A stretch of 64,000 nt of DNA from Lota lota (GCA_026745465.1 JACYXH010000319.1:1270001-1334000); one strand, 5' to 3'. Shown: positions 24,097-35,561, numbered from the stretch's first letter. Translations and numbers: made by a program. Notes: generated by a model from the sequence alone, not told the origin.

Positions 24097-24783
24097 TTAA
24101 AGAGCCAGTGAACCCAAAACCGTTTCTTTTTATATATATATATTAAAATGTACGATCGTGAACATAGTAATCTATGCCATTATTATGCCTGTTACTAAAA
24201 CAAGACCATATTTGAGAGAAAACAGGTGTAAAATCCTATGTTTTTGCCAGTCTCCCCAAAACACTACGTGAAAGTTGCACTCTGAATCGAATCGTCTTTT
24301 CGTGACGCCGAGGTAACTGAAAGTATACTACTGGACGTCACCACGAAGGGACGACGGCGGCGGGGTGTTCGGAGCTCTGCCTGGGCAGCGGTTGACCGAG
24401 AGAGCGTTAAGTTCTCAAGACACTTATAGTATAACGCCACGCTGTGTGTGAATGCGGATGTGTGAAATGGATTCTGGAAAGCCGTTGATTTAGATGATCG
24501 CGTCCAAGAGAGGGTTAGGCTTCCCGGACAACTACAGAATAACGTTACGGTGTGTGTGGATGTGTCCGTCCGAGCAGCATTTGATGTCTGCATCCGAGAG
24601 AGGGTTAAGCTTCTCAGTATAACGCCACGGTGTGTGGGGCATTTCATATACACGCTCATCATAACGCTATAATAATAATAAAATCACAAAGTTGTCATAT
24701 CGTAACACGCCCCCCTCTTTCCTAGAACTCTCTCTCATAGTGTTAGAACTCCAGCGTAAACAGGGGGTTCATTGGCTCTTTAA
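24097..24783. mobile_element. Non-autonomous TTAA-type DNA transposon (Kolobok-like)
   Basis: Both ends carry TTAA (24097-24100 and 24780-24783), the expected target duplication. Terminal inverted repeats AGAGCCAGTGAACCC (24101-24115) and GGGTTCATTGGCTCT (24765-24779) agree at 14 of 15 positions. The end pattern TTAAAG...ACCCAAAA resembles the TTAAAG-starting termini of Kolobok/T2-type MITEs described in fish and frogs; piggyBac also uses TTAA, but its ends usually start CCC or CCT. The 679-bp body has no transposase-like frame, so it would need an enzyme supplied elsewhere. It contains a three-copy tandem repeat and is CpG-rich compared with its surroundings. The superfamily label is inference; the TIR and TSD are seen directly. 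Confidence 0.8.
24397..24645. repeat. Three-copy tandem repeat inside the transposon
   Basis: Diverged units start at 24397, 24505 and 24595 (spacings 108 and 90 bp). Each begins CRAGAGAGSGTTARG and later contains TATAACGCCAC or a close variant followed by GSTGTGTG. The third unit is truncated. A 132-codon minus frame (24264-24662) runs across the array because of its composition and repeats; it resembles no transposase that I recognise. Confidence 0.75.
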
Positions 24784-24828
24784 ACAAAAATAATGTTGTT
24801 ATGAAACGAATAAATAATTGAAAGGTTC

Positions 24829-24854
24829 TGCCACACCGGTGTACCAGTGTGGCA
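24829..24854. repeat. Near-perfect 26-bp palindrome
   Basis: Arms TGCCACAC (24829-24836) and GTGTGGCA (24847-24854) pair perfectly. After one C/A mismatch, GGT (24838-24840) pairs with ACC (24843-24845) around a 2-nt centre. It lies 46 bp outside the right target duplication of the TTAA element. Confidence 0.7.
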
Positions 24855-26672
24855 CTATTGGTCATGTTAGACCTCTTGGGTTCTTGCTCCTTGAGTCCAC
24901 ATCAACTGGCTAACTCATTACAGAGTCCCCCTAGAAGCACCTGCAGTGGTCCTCTGTGGGATGCCCTGTCACGGCACAAATGCTGAAAGAACACATGCTT
25001 TTTTTTTTCTCTCTGAGATGTTTAAGGTTTTAAAGAGATACAATTGGCACACCATTCATTTATATATATTTTTAACTGTCTCCCTTAAATCTGACCATTG
25101 GCATGAACATATCTGCATGCTGCGCTTAATCTGCCCAGTAACTGTTCTCGAGCAAGGCAGTTCTGCAAATGTAGTTTTTGCTTCCAAGAGAGTAGATCGC
25201 AATTAGACTGTGACTTTGGTTCTGTATTGTAAAATCAGCAAGACATCGAATCCCCGATTTGTGTGTACAAAAGATGTCCACAAATGACTCAATTCCAAAT
25301 ATATGTCTATAAATGTAATGTCATTTTTACAAAACATAACTTTGAAATGTATATATTATTTTCTGTGTAATGTTTGTGTTAACTTGAAGCTGGAAGTACT
25401 TCCTGCCCCATATACAGAGCTCTATACAGGTGAAGTCGGTTTGGAGGAGGGTAAAAGTGCACTGGTAGCAGTTGCTTAAGTGCACAATAGATGTGAGTGG
25501 AGCCATTTAAATACACCACTCATTTGCAGCTGAGATTGATGGAACATTCAGCTGTCCGCCAATACGTTGATGCCGAGTAGTGCTTGTGCGTGTGACATAG
25601 TATTGGTTGCACGTAGGATGTGCCTAGTAGTACTTGACTGTTATAGATACTTGGCTATGATAGCCTCCGCCACTGCTGCTGCTGTTAATGTTTATGTAAG
25701 CGCAAATCTGTAACTCTGACCTGTCGGTATTCTGAGCAGCTGCATCACAATCTACTGCCTGAACCCCACTTCGCTGCTCATTTCAGCCGATTCCAATCAT
25801 GATGTGTGTTGTGATACGAGTTCTCCTTTAAATAATACCTGATACGTTGATTTGAGCAAGATGAGGCTAGGTTCGCCACCTAATGAAGAGCCTTTGAATT
25901 AGCTGAATGAAAGTAATTAGCCGATATTAAGAGCCTTAATCACTTTGCCTGAGTTAAAAGTTACTTCGGATAACTTGGCACTTAATCATGATCTTAGTTT
26001 ATCTACAATTGCCATGTAAATTGCTTCCATCCTCAAACTCTTTCTATGGGTGAAATGTGGCACTGAAAACACACTGTCTGATACACTTTTGACCTTTTGA
26101 CCCATCCTCAAGTTTGTAATAGTAAAGCACTGTAACTACAGTGTCCGCTTCCATGATAGAGCTCTCTTGTAATAGGTTTAATATGGAAACCTGCCCCGCT
26201 GCATTAGCTGAACATTATTATGTTCCTCCACGGTGCTATCCAATACATGAGACTTCATCAGGTCCAGCTAAAGGAAATCCAGAGGCTCTCACCATCTCAT
26301 CTCATGTAAAGGCTTTCTATTGGGCTTGGTAAAGCTAATCTATTACCCATTACTAAAAGCAATTAGAAGTAAATACAAATACCCCCAAAAGGTCATCGCA
26401 AGTTCAAAGAGACAGACTTTCTAAATGTAAGACAAGGCTTCAACACATAAACGTAGCTGAGTAAAATAGGTTAAAGGAAGAAGGCACCATGCATCTGATG
26501 AGGCCGATTTCCTTAAGCCAGTGGATTTGGCTAATAAAGTTGAAAATGCCCTTTGACCAATGAGTGAACCCATCAAATTTTCAGAAAAGGACCGCAGCTC
26601 ATCACAGCAGAAGGGGATTTAAAGGGGGAAGACGTGCAAGGAAGTAAAAAGATAAAAGATCAGGGTGGAAAA

Positions 26673-26685
26673 GGGGGGGGGGGGG
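26673..26685. repeat. Poly(G)13
   Basis: Thirteen G followed by AGAGAGAGGGGG, forming a purine-only patch of about 25 bp. Confidence 0.95.
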
Positions 26686-27793
26686 AGAGAGGGGGATGTA
26701 TTGCCGATGAGGAAAACAGAACAGCGTTATGGGACCAAGTTTCCGTTAGTGTGCCAAAGTTAAGCGCTGATCCGTGCCAAAACAGTTGCATGTGATCGCT
26801 GCAAATCTCAGGCTTAGAGCATAAATACATAATAAACAAAACTTAATGGGGGCGAGCGTCATGGCTGTCTGTGAGTTACCAATACACTGACTGGAACGGG
26901 GTGAAGGCATCCATATGGATGCTGCTTGGAGAGCACACTTGTTAACATATCTCCTTCACAGCTACCAGCAAAGTGTTGCAGAGGTGGAATACATATGAGC
27001 CATGTTTAATAACAACAATAGAATACTATGCTGGTGGGCATGGAAGCGCAGTTAAATGTGATCCACCAAAATTGTTCCCAGCCCAGTATGATGTTGAAGC
27101 CCTATAGGATCAATATCTAGGGGTAAGTATTGCATGTAGAGCTGAGGCCTCACTGACTGTAATGTTCACAGGGGCAATATGTGGGGACGCCCCTGTGGGA
27201 CAATATTAATCATTCATGTGGAAATGTTGATACAGAGCAGTCAGATAGTTACAAATAACCCAACTGATCAACAGAATGTCTGGAATGGATTAAATGCAGG
27301 CTGTATATACCTATAGTTAGCCTAGTAGAAGTAACACCATTCTTTGAACGTAATTGTAAGCAAAGTTGGAGGATCAACAAACAGGACTTTTAAATTAAAA
27401 GTACTTTATTTTTTCAGTAATTCTATGGCTAGCAATTAAAAGGGCCATTTCCACTACTAGTGCAGCAGAAAACATGAAGGAGTCAAGGATGATGAATTAG
27501 TGTAATGATTCCGCAGCAATACAGTTCAGAGGAAGAGCTGGAGGAAATTGCTGTTCTTAAATGAAGGGCCTAAAATTACCCCCCAAGATATAATTGAACT
27601 TCTGCCTTTTGCATTTTGTGTTACAGTAATTAGTCAGTCAAATGTCTTGTTTCAGGCTCCTATCTGCCAACTCACTCCGGCTCCCTTTCACCTTGTCTTT
27701 GTCTCCATATACTCGTTACGTCTGATCTCACGCTATAACAAGCACACCAGGCCCACTGGGATGCTAACGCTCCCCGCCACCTCCCATCTCGTT

Positions 27794-28333
27794 CTCTACC
27801 TCTCTCTCTGTATCTACCTCTACCTCTCTCTCTCTTTGTATCTACCTCTACCTCACTCTCTCTCTGTATCTACCTCGCTCTCTCTCTGTTTCTACCTCTA
27901 CTTCTCTCTCTCTCTCTCTCTCTGTATCTACCTTTCTCTCTCTCTGTATCTACCTCGCTCTCTCTCTCTCACTGTATCTACCTCTACCTCGCTCTCTCTC
28001 TCTGTATCTACCTCTACCTCACTCTCTCTACCTCTCTGTATCTATCTCTATCTCGCTCTCTCTCCTTGTATTTACCTCTATCCCTCTCTGTCTTTCTCTC
28101 TTTGTATCTACCTCTATCCCTATCTCTCTCTCTCTCTTTGTATCTACCTCTACCTCTTTCTCTCCTTGTATCTACCTCTATTACTCTCTCTCTCTTTGTA
28201 TCTACCTCGCTCTCTCTCTCTCCTTGTATCTACCTCGCTCTCTCTCTCTCTCCTTGTATCTACCTCTATTCCGCTCTGTCTCTCTTTTTGTATCTATCTC
28301 TACCCCTCTCTCTGTCTCTGTCGCTCTCTCTCC
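27794..28333. repeat. 540-bp pyrimidine minisatellite, unit about 22-45 bp
   Basis: I count 17 copies of a TGTATCTACCTC-like core, each followed by a variable number of CT dinucleotides (often with a CTACCTC or CTATYCC extension). Period length varies because the CT spacer length varies. The array stays open in several plus frames, producing a 299-aa frame (27548-28447) of Ser/Leu/Tyr repeats. This is translation of a minisatellite and not a gene: no codon-level constraint is apparent, and the two alternative frames are equally open. Confidence 0.93.
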
Positions 28334-29493
28334 ATCACCATTGCCTCCACCTCTTCTCTTTTATATAATTTTAACTGTGTGCTTGTCACAAATGACTGCT
28401 CCAATCCAGTTGATTCAGGGGTGTGGTGTGATAGAAAGGGGATCTGATGACTGGGCTGTGCAGAGAAAGGGCAAGGTGAACATCATAGAAACACAACCCA
28501 CATGCATGGACATAATGCCGCGAGGCCTCAAGGGTGAAGGGCATCGGCGTCAGTGGTAAAGCTTCAGTGGTGAACGCCAATTAGCGCACAGGCTCTGACC
28601 TTGACAAGCCATTCTTTTTCCTCAGTCAAAAGCGGGCCAACGCTGCAACAATGCCTGAAAGAAAAGCCTGTGCTGTATGAGATCAATTGACGGCGGCGTG
28701 AGTGCATAAGAAGCCATGGGAGACCAGGCACAAAGAGCCGCCCACTGCTTGTCGCGCTCCCTCTGCAACTAGCGGTGACTTTGGCTTGTTGCACCCTCGT
28801 TTGAATGCATTAGTAAGCCTCTGAAAACAAAAACACACACCTCAATAAATAAGGCCCATGTATTTTAGGCCATGCCAGCCTCTGCTGATGTCGGCCGTTT
28901 AGCTCCACTCTGCGTGATTAACAGAGGGAGTGACGCTGGGCTTGAATACATTAGAGGCTCTGCCGGCTATCTGCTCAGGAGAGGGTGGGAAAAGTACAGA
29001 TACGGAGTTGCTCCATCTTCACGAAGCCCTCTGAAGGCCTGAGTAATTGAGTTTTCACCCCAAAAAAAAGAAAGAATGTTTACACCAAAACAAAAGGAAA
29101 TTAGATGAAGCACAGGGACGCGGTAGAAATAAAAAATAGAAAGCTGTCACTGAAAAACCTCAATGCAACGCTCCTCAAAGTAAATAACTATATTAGAAAT
29201 GCGTTTTCACATTTCTGATTTACAGCCTGCGACAAAGAAATCACAAATAAATGTAGGCAACATAGAGCCATGTTTCTTTCTATTTAATTTGAACAAATCA
29301 ATATATCTTTATTTTATATTATATTTATGTATTTTTTTCATAAAAAGGTGAAAAAGAACCCAAATACCACAGAAAACAAAATACAGCAAACAAGACGGGG
29401 TAGAAGGAAGGAAAAATGACAATGGACTGCCCTTTGGCGGGCTGTTTGTAGTCAAAAGCCCTGACTGCCAATGGCAGGCCCCTGTGATGTGGC

Positions 29494-29555
29494 CTGCTCC
29501 ATGTCCTTGAGCAAGGCACCACAACCTTGCCAGAGCGTTCTGTCCAGATAAGCCC
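29494..29555 (+). mobile_element. Degenerate V-SINE-like core fragment
   Basis: GTCCTTGAGCAAGGCAC, followed about 20 bp later by AGAGCGTTCTGTCCAGATAAG, follows the order of the conserved core of fish V-SINEs (TTGAGCAAGGCAC, then GTCGCTCTGGATAAGAGCG-type sequence), as I recall it. No tRNA-like head or tail repeat is visible, so at most a decayed fragment remains. The family match is from memory and was not aligned. Confidence 0.4.
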
Positions 29556-31214
29556 GGCCTATGACCTTCCTGGAGCGGCGCGTGTGAGAGAAAGCATGAG
29601 GTTCCTATTGTAATCGATAGATCGTCCCGTTATCATTATTATTATCTGATCAGATTCTGAGAATCTGCTGACCAAGACAGTGGGTTAACACAGAGGTGAG
29701 GCAATAGGAAGCAGCTGTGTCCAACACACAGAGATACAGGATACCCTGAAAGAGGTTATGTTACCATTATCACTGATGGATGATGGTAAATAAAGGACAG
29801 CATCCGATTACATTGGGCAGAGGACTGTTATAGTATATGGTATTCTATCCTATAGCATACTATAGTACACATTAATACATAACAGAGTATCGTAGGCTAT
29901 ATAGTCATCAATCAGCAATTTGCCGTGATGTCAGAGCCACAATAATAAGTACTTAATATTGAAGAACAAGTTTGGCCCTACAGTATATTCTAAAATGCAA
30001 TGCAATCAATGAGACAATGGTATTGTATAGTGTTGTATAATAAAATATGCAGTGGTGCAGAGAGGGGTAGATAGATACAAGATTGCGTGTAATTAATCTG
30101 CAGTGTGTCTTTTCCTAGATACATTCTTTGCATGTATGACTTTTTTTTCATAAGCAGCATCATGTATAATGGAAGCCAAGGGCAACGTGGAGGAATGTAA
30201 ATGGAGGACTCTTGCTTGTTAGAAGGCCAGTTGGACTGTTTACATGCCCGACGTGTCCTAGGTCGACCCTAGTTAACCATTCATAGTGGAACATTCTCTT
30301 TTTTTGTCCTCCATGGTGGGAACCAAATGCATGTGGAGCCATTAGGTGAACACTCTGAGTGAGTCTGGGCAGACTCACTCAGCCCCTTTTAGACTGTCTG
30401 TTTCCCGTGTCCTGTCCCTCTTCTTCTCTTTATTCCTTCAGTGCTAGATCTGCAGGTCAAGGTCCCTGTTCTACGGATGTGGAACACTGAGCATTCAGGC
30501 CAGAATTCCCCCCCTAGCATCAAAACAGGTCAAGTGGTCCAACATCAATGACTTTGAAGTCAGAGTCGGCGTATATATAAAGGAGCACTTGGGCACAACC
30601 TGAATGTTGTTATGGTTGACATAAGAGCAGCAACAGAAATAAAAAATGATGAGTTTTAAATGACCTCTCCCTGTAAGCTGGTTATTGTGGCATGATAAAT
30701 CACTTAATAGAAAGAGCTTTTATCTTTTATCAGTGGAGATAAGTCCTTAGCAATGAAAGAGGTGCATTGTGTGTGCTTGCGTGGTTTAGTGTGTGTTTAA
30801 TTCGTGGTGTATGTATGTGTGTGTGTCTAATGGGGCTAGTGGGGAGCTAGTGGGGAGCAAGTGAGGAGCTGAGCAGATCTAGAGGACTGAAGACGATGGA
30901 CTTTGACGGGTGTGAGGGTACAGGAAGAGGAGAGGGTGGTGTACCATCGGGCACCACTCCCTGGTCACAAGGTTAATGACTTCTGCCATAAGACTTTTAC
31001 TATCCTAACTGGAGTGTCCGTTGCATGGGGTCTCCCTGTGATCAGAGCAGGGCAGGACAGGAAGGAGAGGGTGCTCAGTCCAACGGATAATGGGCATGAA
31101 TACAGGAATACAATTTATCATGCATATTAAACCGCACGCCTGACTTCAGAAAATACAGAGCGCATAAAAGTGTGTGAAGAACGGGGTGGGGAAAACAAAA
31201 GGAGGGGAGGATGC

Positions 31215-31222
31215 TATAAAAG
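31215..31222 (+). promoter_or_regulatory. TATA-box-like site
   Basis: TATAAAAG follows a G-rich segment (31184-31210). The spacing would allow a start near 31245, but no transcript or coding frame is supported downstream, and similar strings exist elsewhere in the window (22800, 30576). Confidence 0.12.
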
Positions 31223-31238
31223 GAGGAAAGCCCAGTGC

Positions 31239-31294
31239 ACAAGCCACCCCCTCCCCTCTCATCCGCCTCCCCCTCCTCCCCCCCCCCCTCCCCA
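31239..31294. repeat. C-rich pyrimidine tract
   Basis: About 55 bp dominated by C and T, including 11 consecutive C at 31278-31288. The complementary strand is G-rich enough for possible G-quadruplex formation. Confidence 0.8.
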
Positions 31295-32821
31295 GTTGGG
31301 AGATAAAGATGACTGATTCCTGCTCCACTTCAAGTCCAATCTCTTTAGTGCTGGAGAGGAGGCAAGTGCAAGAGTTAAGAGTACGGCAAGGGGATTTAGC
31401 ATGAACCGAGGCGCTCGCTCCCTGAACTGAGTTCAGCATGGTTGAAATGCAGACACACCCGGCTCTCTTCCTCACCCACCAGACCCACCCCCATCCTCCT
31501 TCCTCTGAATATTCTCTCTTCCCCAAACACTCGTGGTTGTGGCGGCAGACTATAACACCAACACCCACATAAAGTCCCTGGGCTGATGTGCTTCCCAGTG
31601 TTCCACGCAGCATACTGAATGTTCAAAAAGCGGAATAATTACCATGATAATCATCTTCATCCCACGAGGGTCTCCAAATGCATACCTGACATCTGACATG
31701 TTGGTACCCATGGCTCCTCTCTCAATCTGCATAATCACATTTCAACTTCAGTTTCATGCATATGTTTGAAGAAAATAACAGCGTTGAATTCCCTGTATTG
31801 TGGTGTGGGCTTAGTAGGAAAAGCCAGAAGTCAGACGGAACACTCAAGGACTTGCTATTAGTGCCTTGCATCGAGGGAAAAGTGCATTCATTTTGCCGGT
31901 AAATGCTTTAATAAGCAATTAAATATGTAAAGCATGTCTACAATAACACTGGATAATGCTCAGCTTTTAGCACTATTAACGTTAATCTTAAAGAAATAGA
32001 AGTACAATTCATGCAACATGTCCAGCAATGCAATATATGTGGTATCCAGTAATGACTAAGCTGCCCATTTTTTCAATTAGCCATTTAATTGGAGCTAACA
32101 AGTTGGGGATGGTGAGAAGTGATTAGGCAGAACACTTGGCAGATACAAGGGGACACAGTTAGCCAGTTAGCCCCCCATTTAGCACTTATGAGTGTTAGTG
32201 TGAAGGTAGCGAGGGGAGGAGGGGCCTGTTCCTCTGCAACTATCCTCACCAATAGCCACACCACCAACACACGGCCCACTCAGTCACATATTCACAGCTC
32301 TGCAGAGCATCTTGGCTGGAGATCGTAAGCGCCAATCCCTCTCACTTTGAATCAAGCTGTGACGGGACGGCAGTCCATCCTCCCATGTTTCCTCAAACGC
32401 AGAGCCACTGATATAAGCTTAAATGGCAGCCATATCCATCTTTGCAGCGTAATGTTGCCTGCACCTGGGAGAATCCCTTAAACTGTGAAGGCAACTCATT
32501 CCCCTGAAAGGCTACAGCGGGCTTTATGACAGTGTGCCTCCCTGTGAGGACCATCTGATGCAATGCATCCCTGGGTTTTTGGATAGCCTGTGTGTCATAG
32601 AGCATGAGAGTAACATTCCTGACATAACCTCCCCTGTTTTTTTTTCCATTAATGAGCTAAATGGAATTACTTCTTTATTTATTTTTTACAGGATCTGTTT
32701 TTCTGCACTTGCCCTTTTCAACACCTAAGGGGGATTTTAACATGCTATTAGCCTTTGACACGTGCTCTTTTACACTGTATTGGCAATGGGAGAGTTGTGA
32801 GATATTTAGCCTGGGCTCCAG

Positions 32822-32824
<3 letters not shown>
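31295..32824. other. Unique non-coding stretch
   Basis: No gene. Minus frames of 155 and 76 aa overlap each other in different registers and lack recognisable motifs. A T-rich run ending TTTTTTACAG (about 32672-32691) looks like a splice acceptor, but no donor or coding frame supports an exon. Confidence 0.5.

Positions 32825-32860
<36 letters not shown>
32825..32860. repeat. Poly(G)36
   Basis: Thirty-six consecutive G, the longest homopolymer in the window. Opposed poly-Gly and poly-Pro frames cross it and explain the 128-aa and 122-aa open frames there. True length in the organism may differ, because such runs are error-prone in sequencing. Confidence 0.95.
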
Positions 32861-32861
<1 letters not shown>

Positions 32862-33405
32862 GGAAGGAAGGCAGGGAAAGACCAGTGCTCTCCAGTGAGA
32901 AGAGATGTAGAGGGTGCCTGGGGGCAGGTGGGGTGGAAGGGCTCAGTCTGGGCCCTGGCCACTGCAACCTGCCAGAAACACCCCGAATCCCATTTATTCC
33001 CAGTGACCTTAAATAAAACGCTGGCTACCCCTGTGGGCCCCATCTGAGGCCAAAATCAAATGGGCTGTGCTTTCCGCTTCCTCTACCCTACTGCTAGAGA
33101 AAATGAGCTTTATCTGCAGGGGAACTCTGGGCCATGTGACTAATGCCCCCATCCTTGCCTGTGTTTCCCTGCAAACCCTTTTGGAAAGTTAATCGGCAAA
33201 GCTGTCGCTTTTTAATTACTGCCTTATGGTACAAGGGGGTCCTAACACACAAAAATCTTTGGATCACTTCGAGAAGTTTCCAGTGCCGTGTCACGATAGC
33301 AATTGGACCTCTTGCGTTCTGAGGCACATTTGAATATGACAAAAATGCACAAGTGCACACACAGACTCACCCTACACAAAAAGTCCCACGCATACACACG
33401 AGTGT

Positions 33406-33407
<2 letters not shown>
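32861..33407. other. Unique non-coding stretch
   Basis: No gene or repeat of note between the poly(G) run and the next CA tract. Confidence 0.55.

Positions 33408-33444
<37 letters not shown>
33408..33444. repeat. (AC)n microsatellite
   Basis: Thirty-seven bp of AC, immediately preceded by GAGTGTGT, so that the junction GTGTGTACACAC is itself palindromic. Confidence 0.97.
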
Positions 33445-33446
<2 letters not shown>

Positions 33447-35535
33447 CCGCAAGGTGACATGTGGGCTGTCCACCATCCAAGGGGGAATAATTACAGCAAA
33501 GGAACTGATAAAAGAACTTTGCAGTCCCAGTTGATTAAGGTGTGCTGGCAAAGACTTGGGACGCGTCGCAAAGAGGTGAGAGCTGATGATAACTTGTAAG
33601 GTGTATAATCCAATAAGTGCCAAGGTCTTAAAGCTAATATTATGGTCTATAGGGAACAAACCATGGTCCATAGGCAACATGACACAACAATTTACCGTGA
33701 CTGGGATTGTTCAATTGTTCTTGTGTTTATTTGGTTGTAATAAAAATGTATATCTTTATTGTTTCTCATTTTCTTTTGTTCTTTTGTTCCTTGAGCTCGC
33801 AGGTAATTTGTAATCCCAGACAAACACTTGGCAAAAAAGTTGCCTATCTATCAAGGGCACCTCTGTGTCACGTGGACACACACAGTCTACTGGTATTTTT
33901 AAAGTGCCCACTACACGTCCATGCAGAGCCAAAGTCTGCATCAGTGACTCTAATTAAAGTGGAGTTAATCACAAATAACTGAATAGGGCCACAATCGAGG
34001 CATATGTTAAGAATGAATTACTAATTAGAGCAGTGCATGGTGAGACAAGTCCCAGACTGCTTGAGAAGTCTCGGCACGTTACTAATATATGAAAAGGTAT
34101 AAACAAACAGCAATCTGGTTGTTTAGCTCCTGCAGCCCACTTACAAGGATCCAATTATGGCAGATCCCTGGAGCCGCCAATACAATCAGGCAAGAGTGAG
34201 TTGGCGTTATGATTAACTGTGGAGGCAAGGCCATGTTCTCTTTAGCTGCTGCAGCACAGCCAGAAGGCCTCCACCAACAGGGGCAGTTACGAGCCACGGT
34301 GAGGCCCAAGGGCTCCAGTCCTAGAGCAGGCCGAAGGAGCGGAGGGCCATATGACACAGCACAGCACCATATAAAAATAACTTAACACAACTCTCAGCCT
34401 GTGCCTCAGACACTGCATCCAGACAGTGCTGTGTGTAAACTAATTTACTGGGTGGCTCGAGTTTATGGGCCACGCCATTGGGTGCAGTATAACACACCAT
34501 TTGCACCAGGAATTCCTTAAACAAAGCTTACGGCAAAAAAATAAACAATAAAAACCCACCTGCTTTCATTACTTTTTGTCTGACATAAGGTTGGCTAGTT
34601 TTAAAATAAAATGCTACATTCTGTATCTAAAAGGGCAAATACAAACACATCTTCCAATAGGTCTCCTTGGAGTTAATGAGATAAATGTAAAACAGGCAAA
34701 TCTTTGTTGACTGTTTGTCCTATCAACTGTGTAGTCTGTGACGTGATTCCTGATCTGTGAATATTAAAAGGTGTAAATGTGTGTCTTTATAGCTATAACA
34801 AGCCTGACTGGATCAATACATTCAACAGTGCAGTTCACTATATTCTTTGGGAAAAATAAATAAATAAATAGTCTGTAGTATTGGGAAAAAAATTTGCAGA
34901 GACTCTTTCAGCAAGAGTATTGATATATCCAACAGTGCTTTTTGCTTCACTCTTAGCGGAAAACACTTTTAGCGGGAATGTGAACAAGCGGCTGAAAAGT
35001 AGCCGGGGCTATGGATCTAGCACGTTCGCCATTTATCATTCAGTGCCTGGGGTTGTGTACAGTTAGCTGTTTAGCTCCCGGGGATCAACTCATTTTCCAA
35101 AGCCTGGTTGTCAGGAGCAGCCGAGCAATATAATGAAAGGAGTAAACGCATGGACACAGACACACAATGCAATCTGACGACGCTACTCTTATCGAATCAC
35201 ATCAACCATCACTCTTTGTACTCAAGGTCAGAAGGACTTTTCAAAAACATTATTTTCATCTTTTAGATGAAAACGGCCTACAGATATCTTTAAGGCCATC
35301 GTGTCTCAAGGTAAACAAACATTCAGCCTGCTCCATGTTGATCCTACGATCTGTAGGTTAATGTTTTTTTTTCTATAATGGATTCCTCCCCACCCCCCTC
35401 TGCTTAGCACATGGCACTGCTCTGTCAACTGAATGTCGCAAAGGGGCAATGCTCAGATCATCAACAGCCATCCAGCACTAACAAGATAGACACCCACAGA
35501 CACTCAGCTGGTGGTAACCAGCATGATCTGAGCCA
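33445..35535. other. Unique non-coding stretch
   Basis: No gene in 2 kb. A short AAAT run lies at about 34855-34870. Frames of 60-100 aa have no motif. Confidence 0.5.
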
Positions 35536-35561
35536 GTCACACACACACACACACGCACACA
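35536..35561. repeat. Short (CA)n
   Basis: About 12 CA copies with one G interruption. Confidence 0.9.

Larger units (their letters stand above)
24784..27793. other. Unique non-coding stretch with candidate regulatory block
   Basis: No gene in 3 kb. A hairpin lies at 24829-24854 and a 13-base poly(G) run at 26673-26685. The part from about 25880 to 26035 is repeat-free and holds TAATTAG (25914-25920) and two TTAATCA sites (25936-25942, 25982-25988), a homeodomain-motif density typical of developmental enhancers. Function is inference. Confidence 0.45.
28334..31238. other. Unique non-coding stretch
   Basis: No gene in 2.9 kb. It holds a degenerate SINE-like core at 29494-29555 and the 13-bp palindrome CTGCCAATGGCAG (29465-29477). 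TATA-like strings occur (for example near 30574) without other promoter evidence. Confidence 0.5.

Noticed and set aside
24264..24662. 132-codon minus-strand frame inside the TTAA element
   Set aside because: Its repetitive sequence follows the nucleotide tandem repeat, with no transposase motif and a length far too short for a transposase.
27548..28447. 299-codon plus-strand open frame rich in Ser/Leu/Tyr
   Set aside because: It is translation of the pyrimidine minisatellite. Other frames are also open, there is no domain, and the flanking codons are ordinary intergenic sequence.
31146..31613. 155-codon minus-strand frame
   Set aside because: Overlaps other open frames in the opposite orientation across a C-rich tract; composition explains it.
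32672..32692. Splice-acceptor-like pyrimidine tract ending in ACAG
   Set aside because: No donor, coding frame or neighbouring exon supports it; such sites are frequent in AT-rich DNA.
32661..33047. 128-aa and 122-aa frames on opposite strands
   Set aside because: Both are held open by the 36-base poly(G)/poly(C) run, which cannot contain stop codons.
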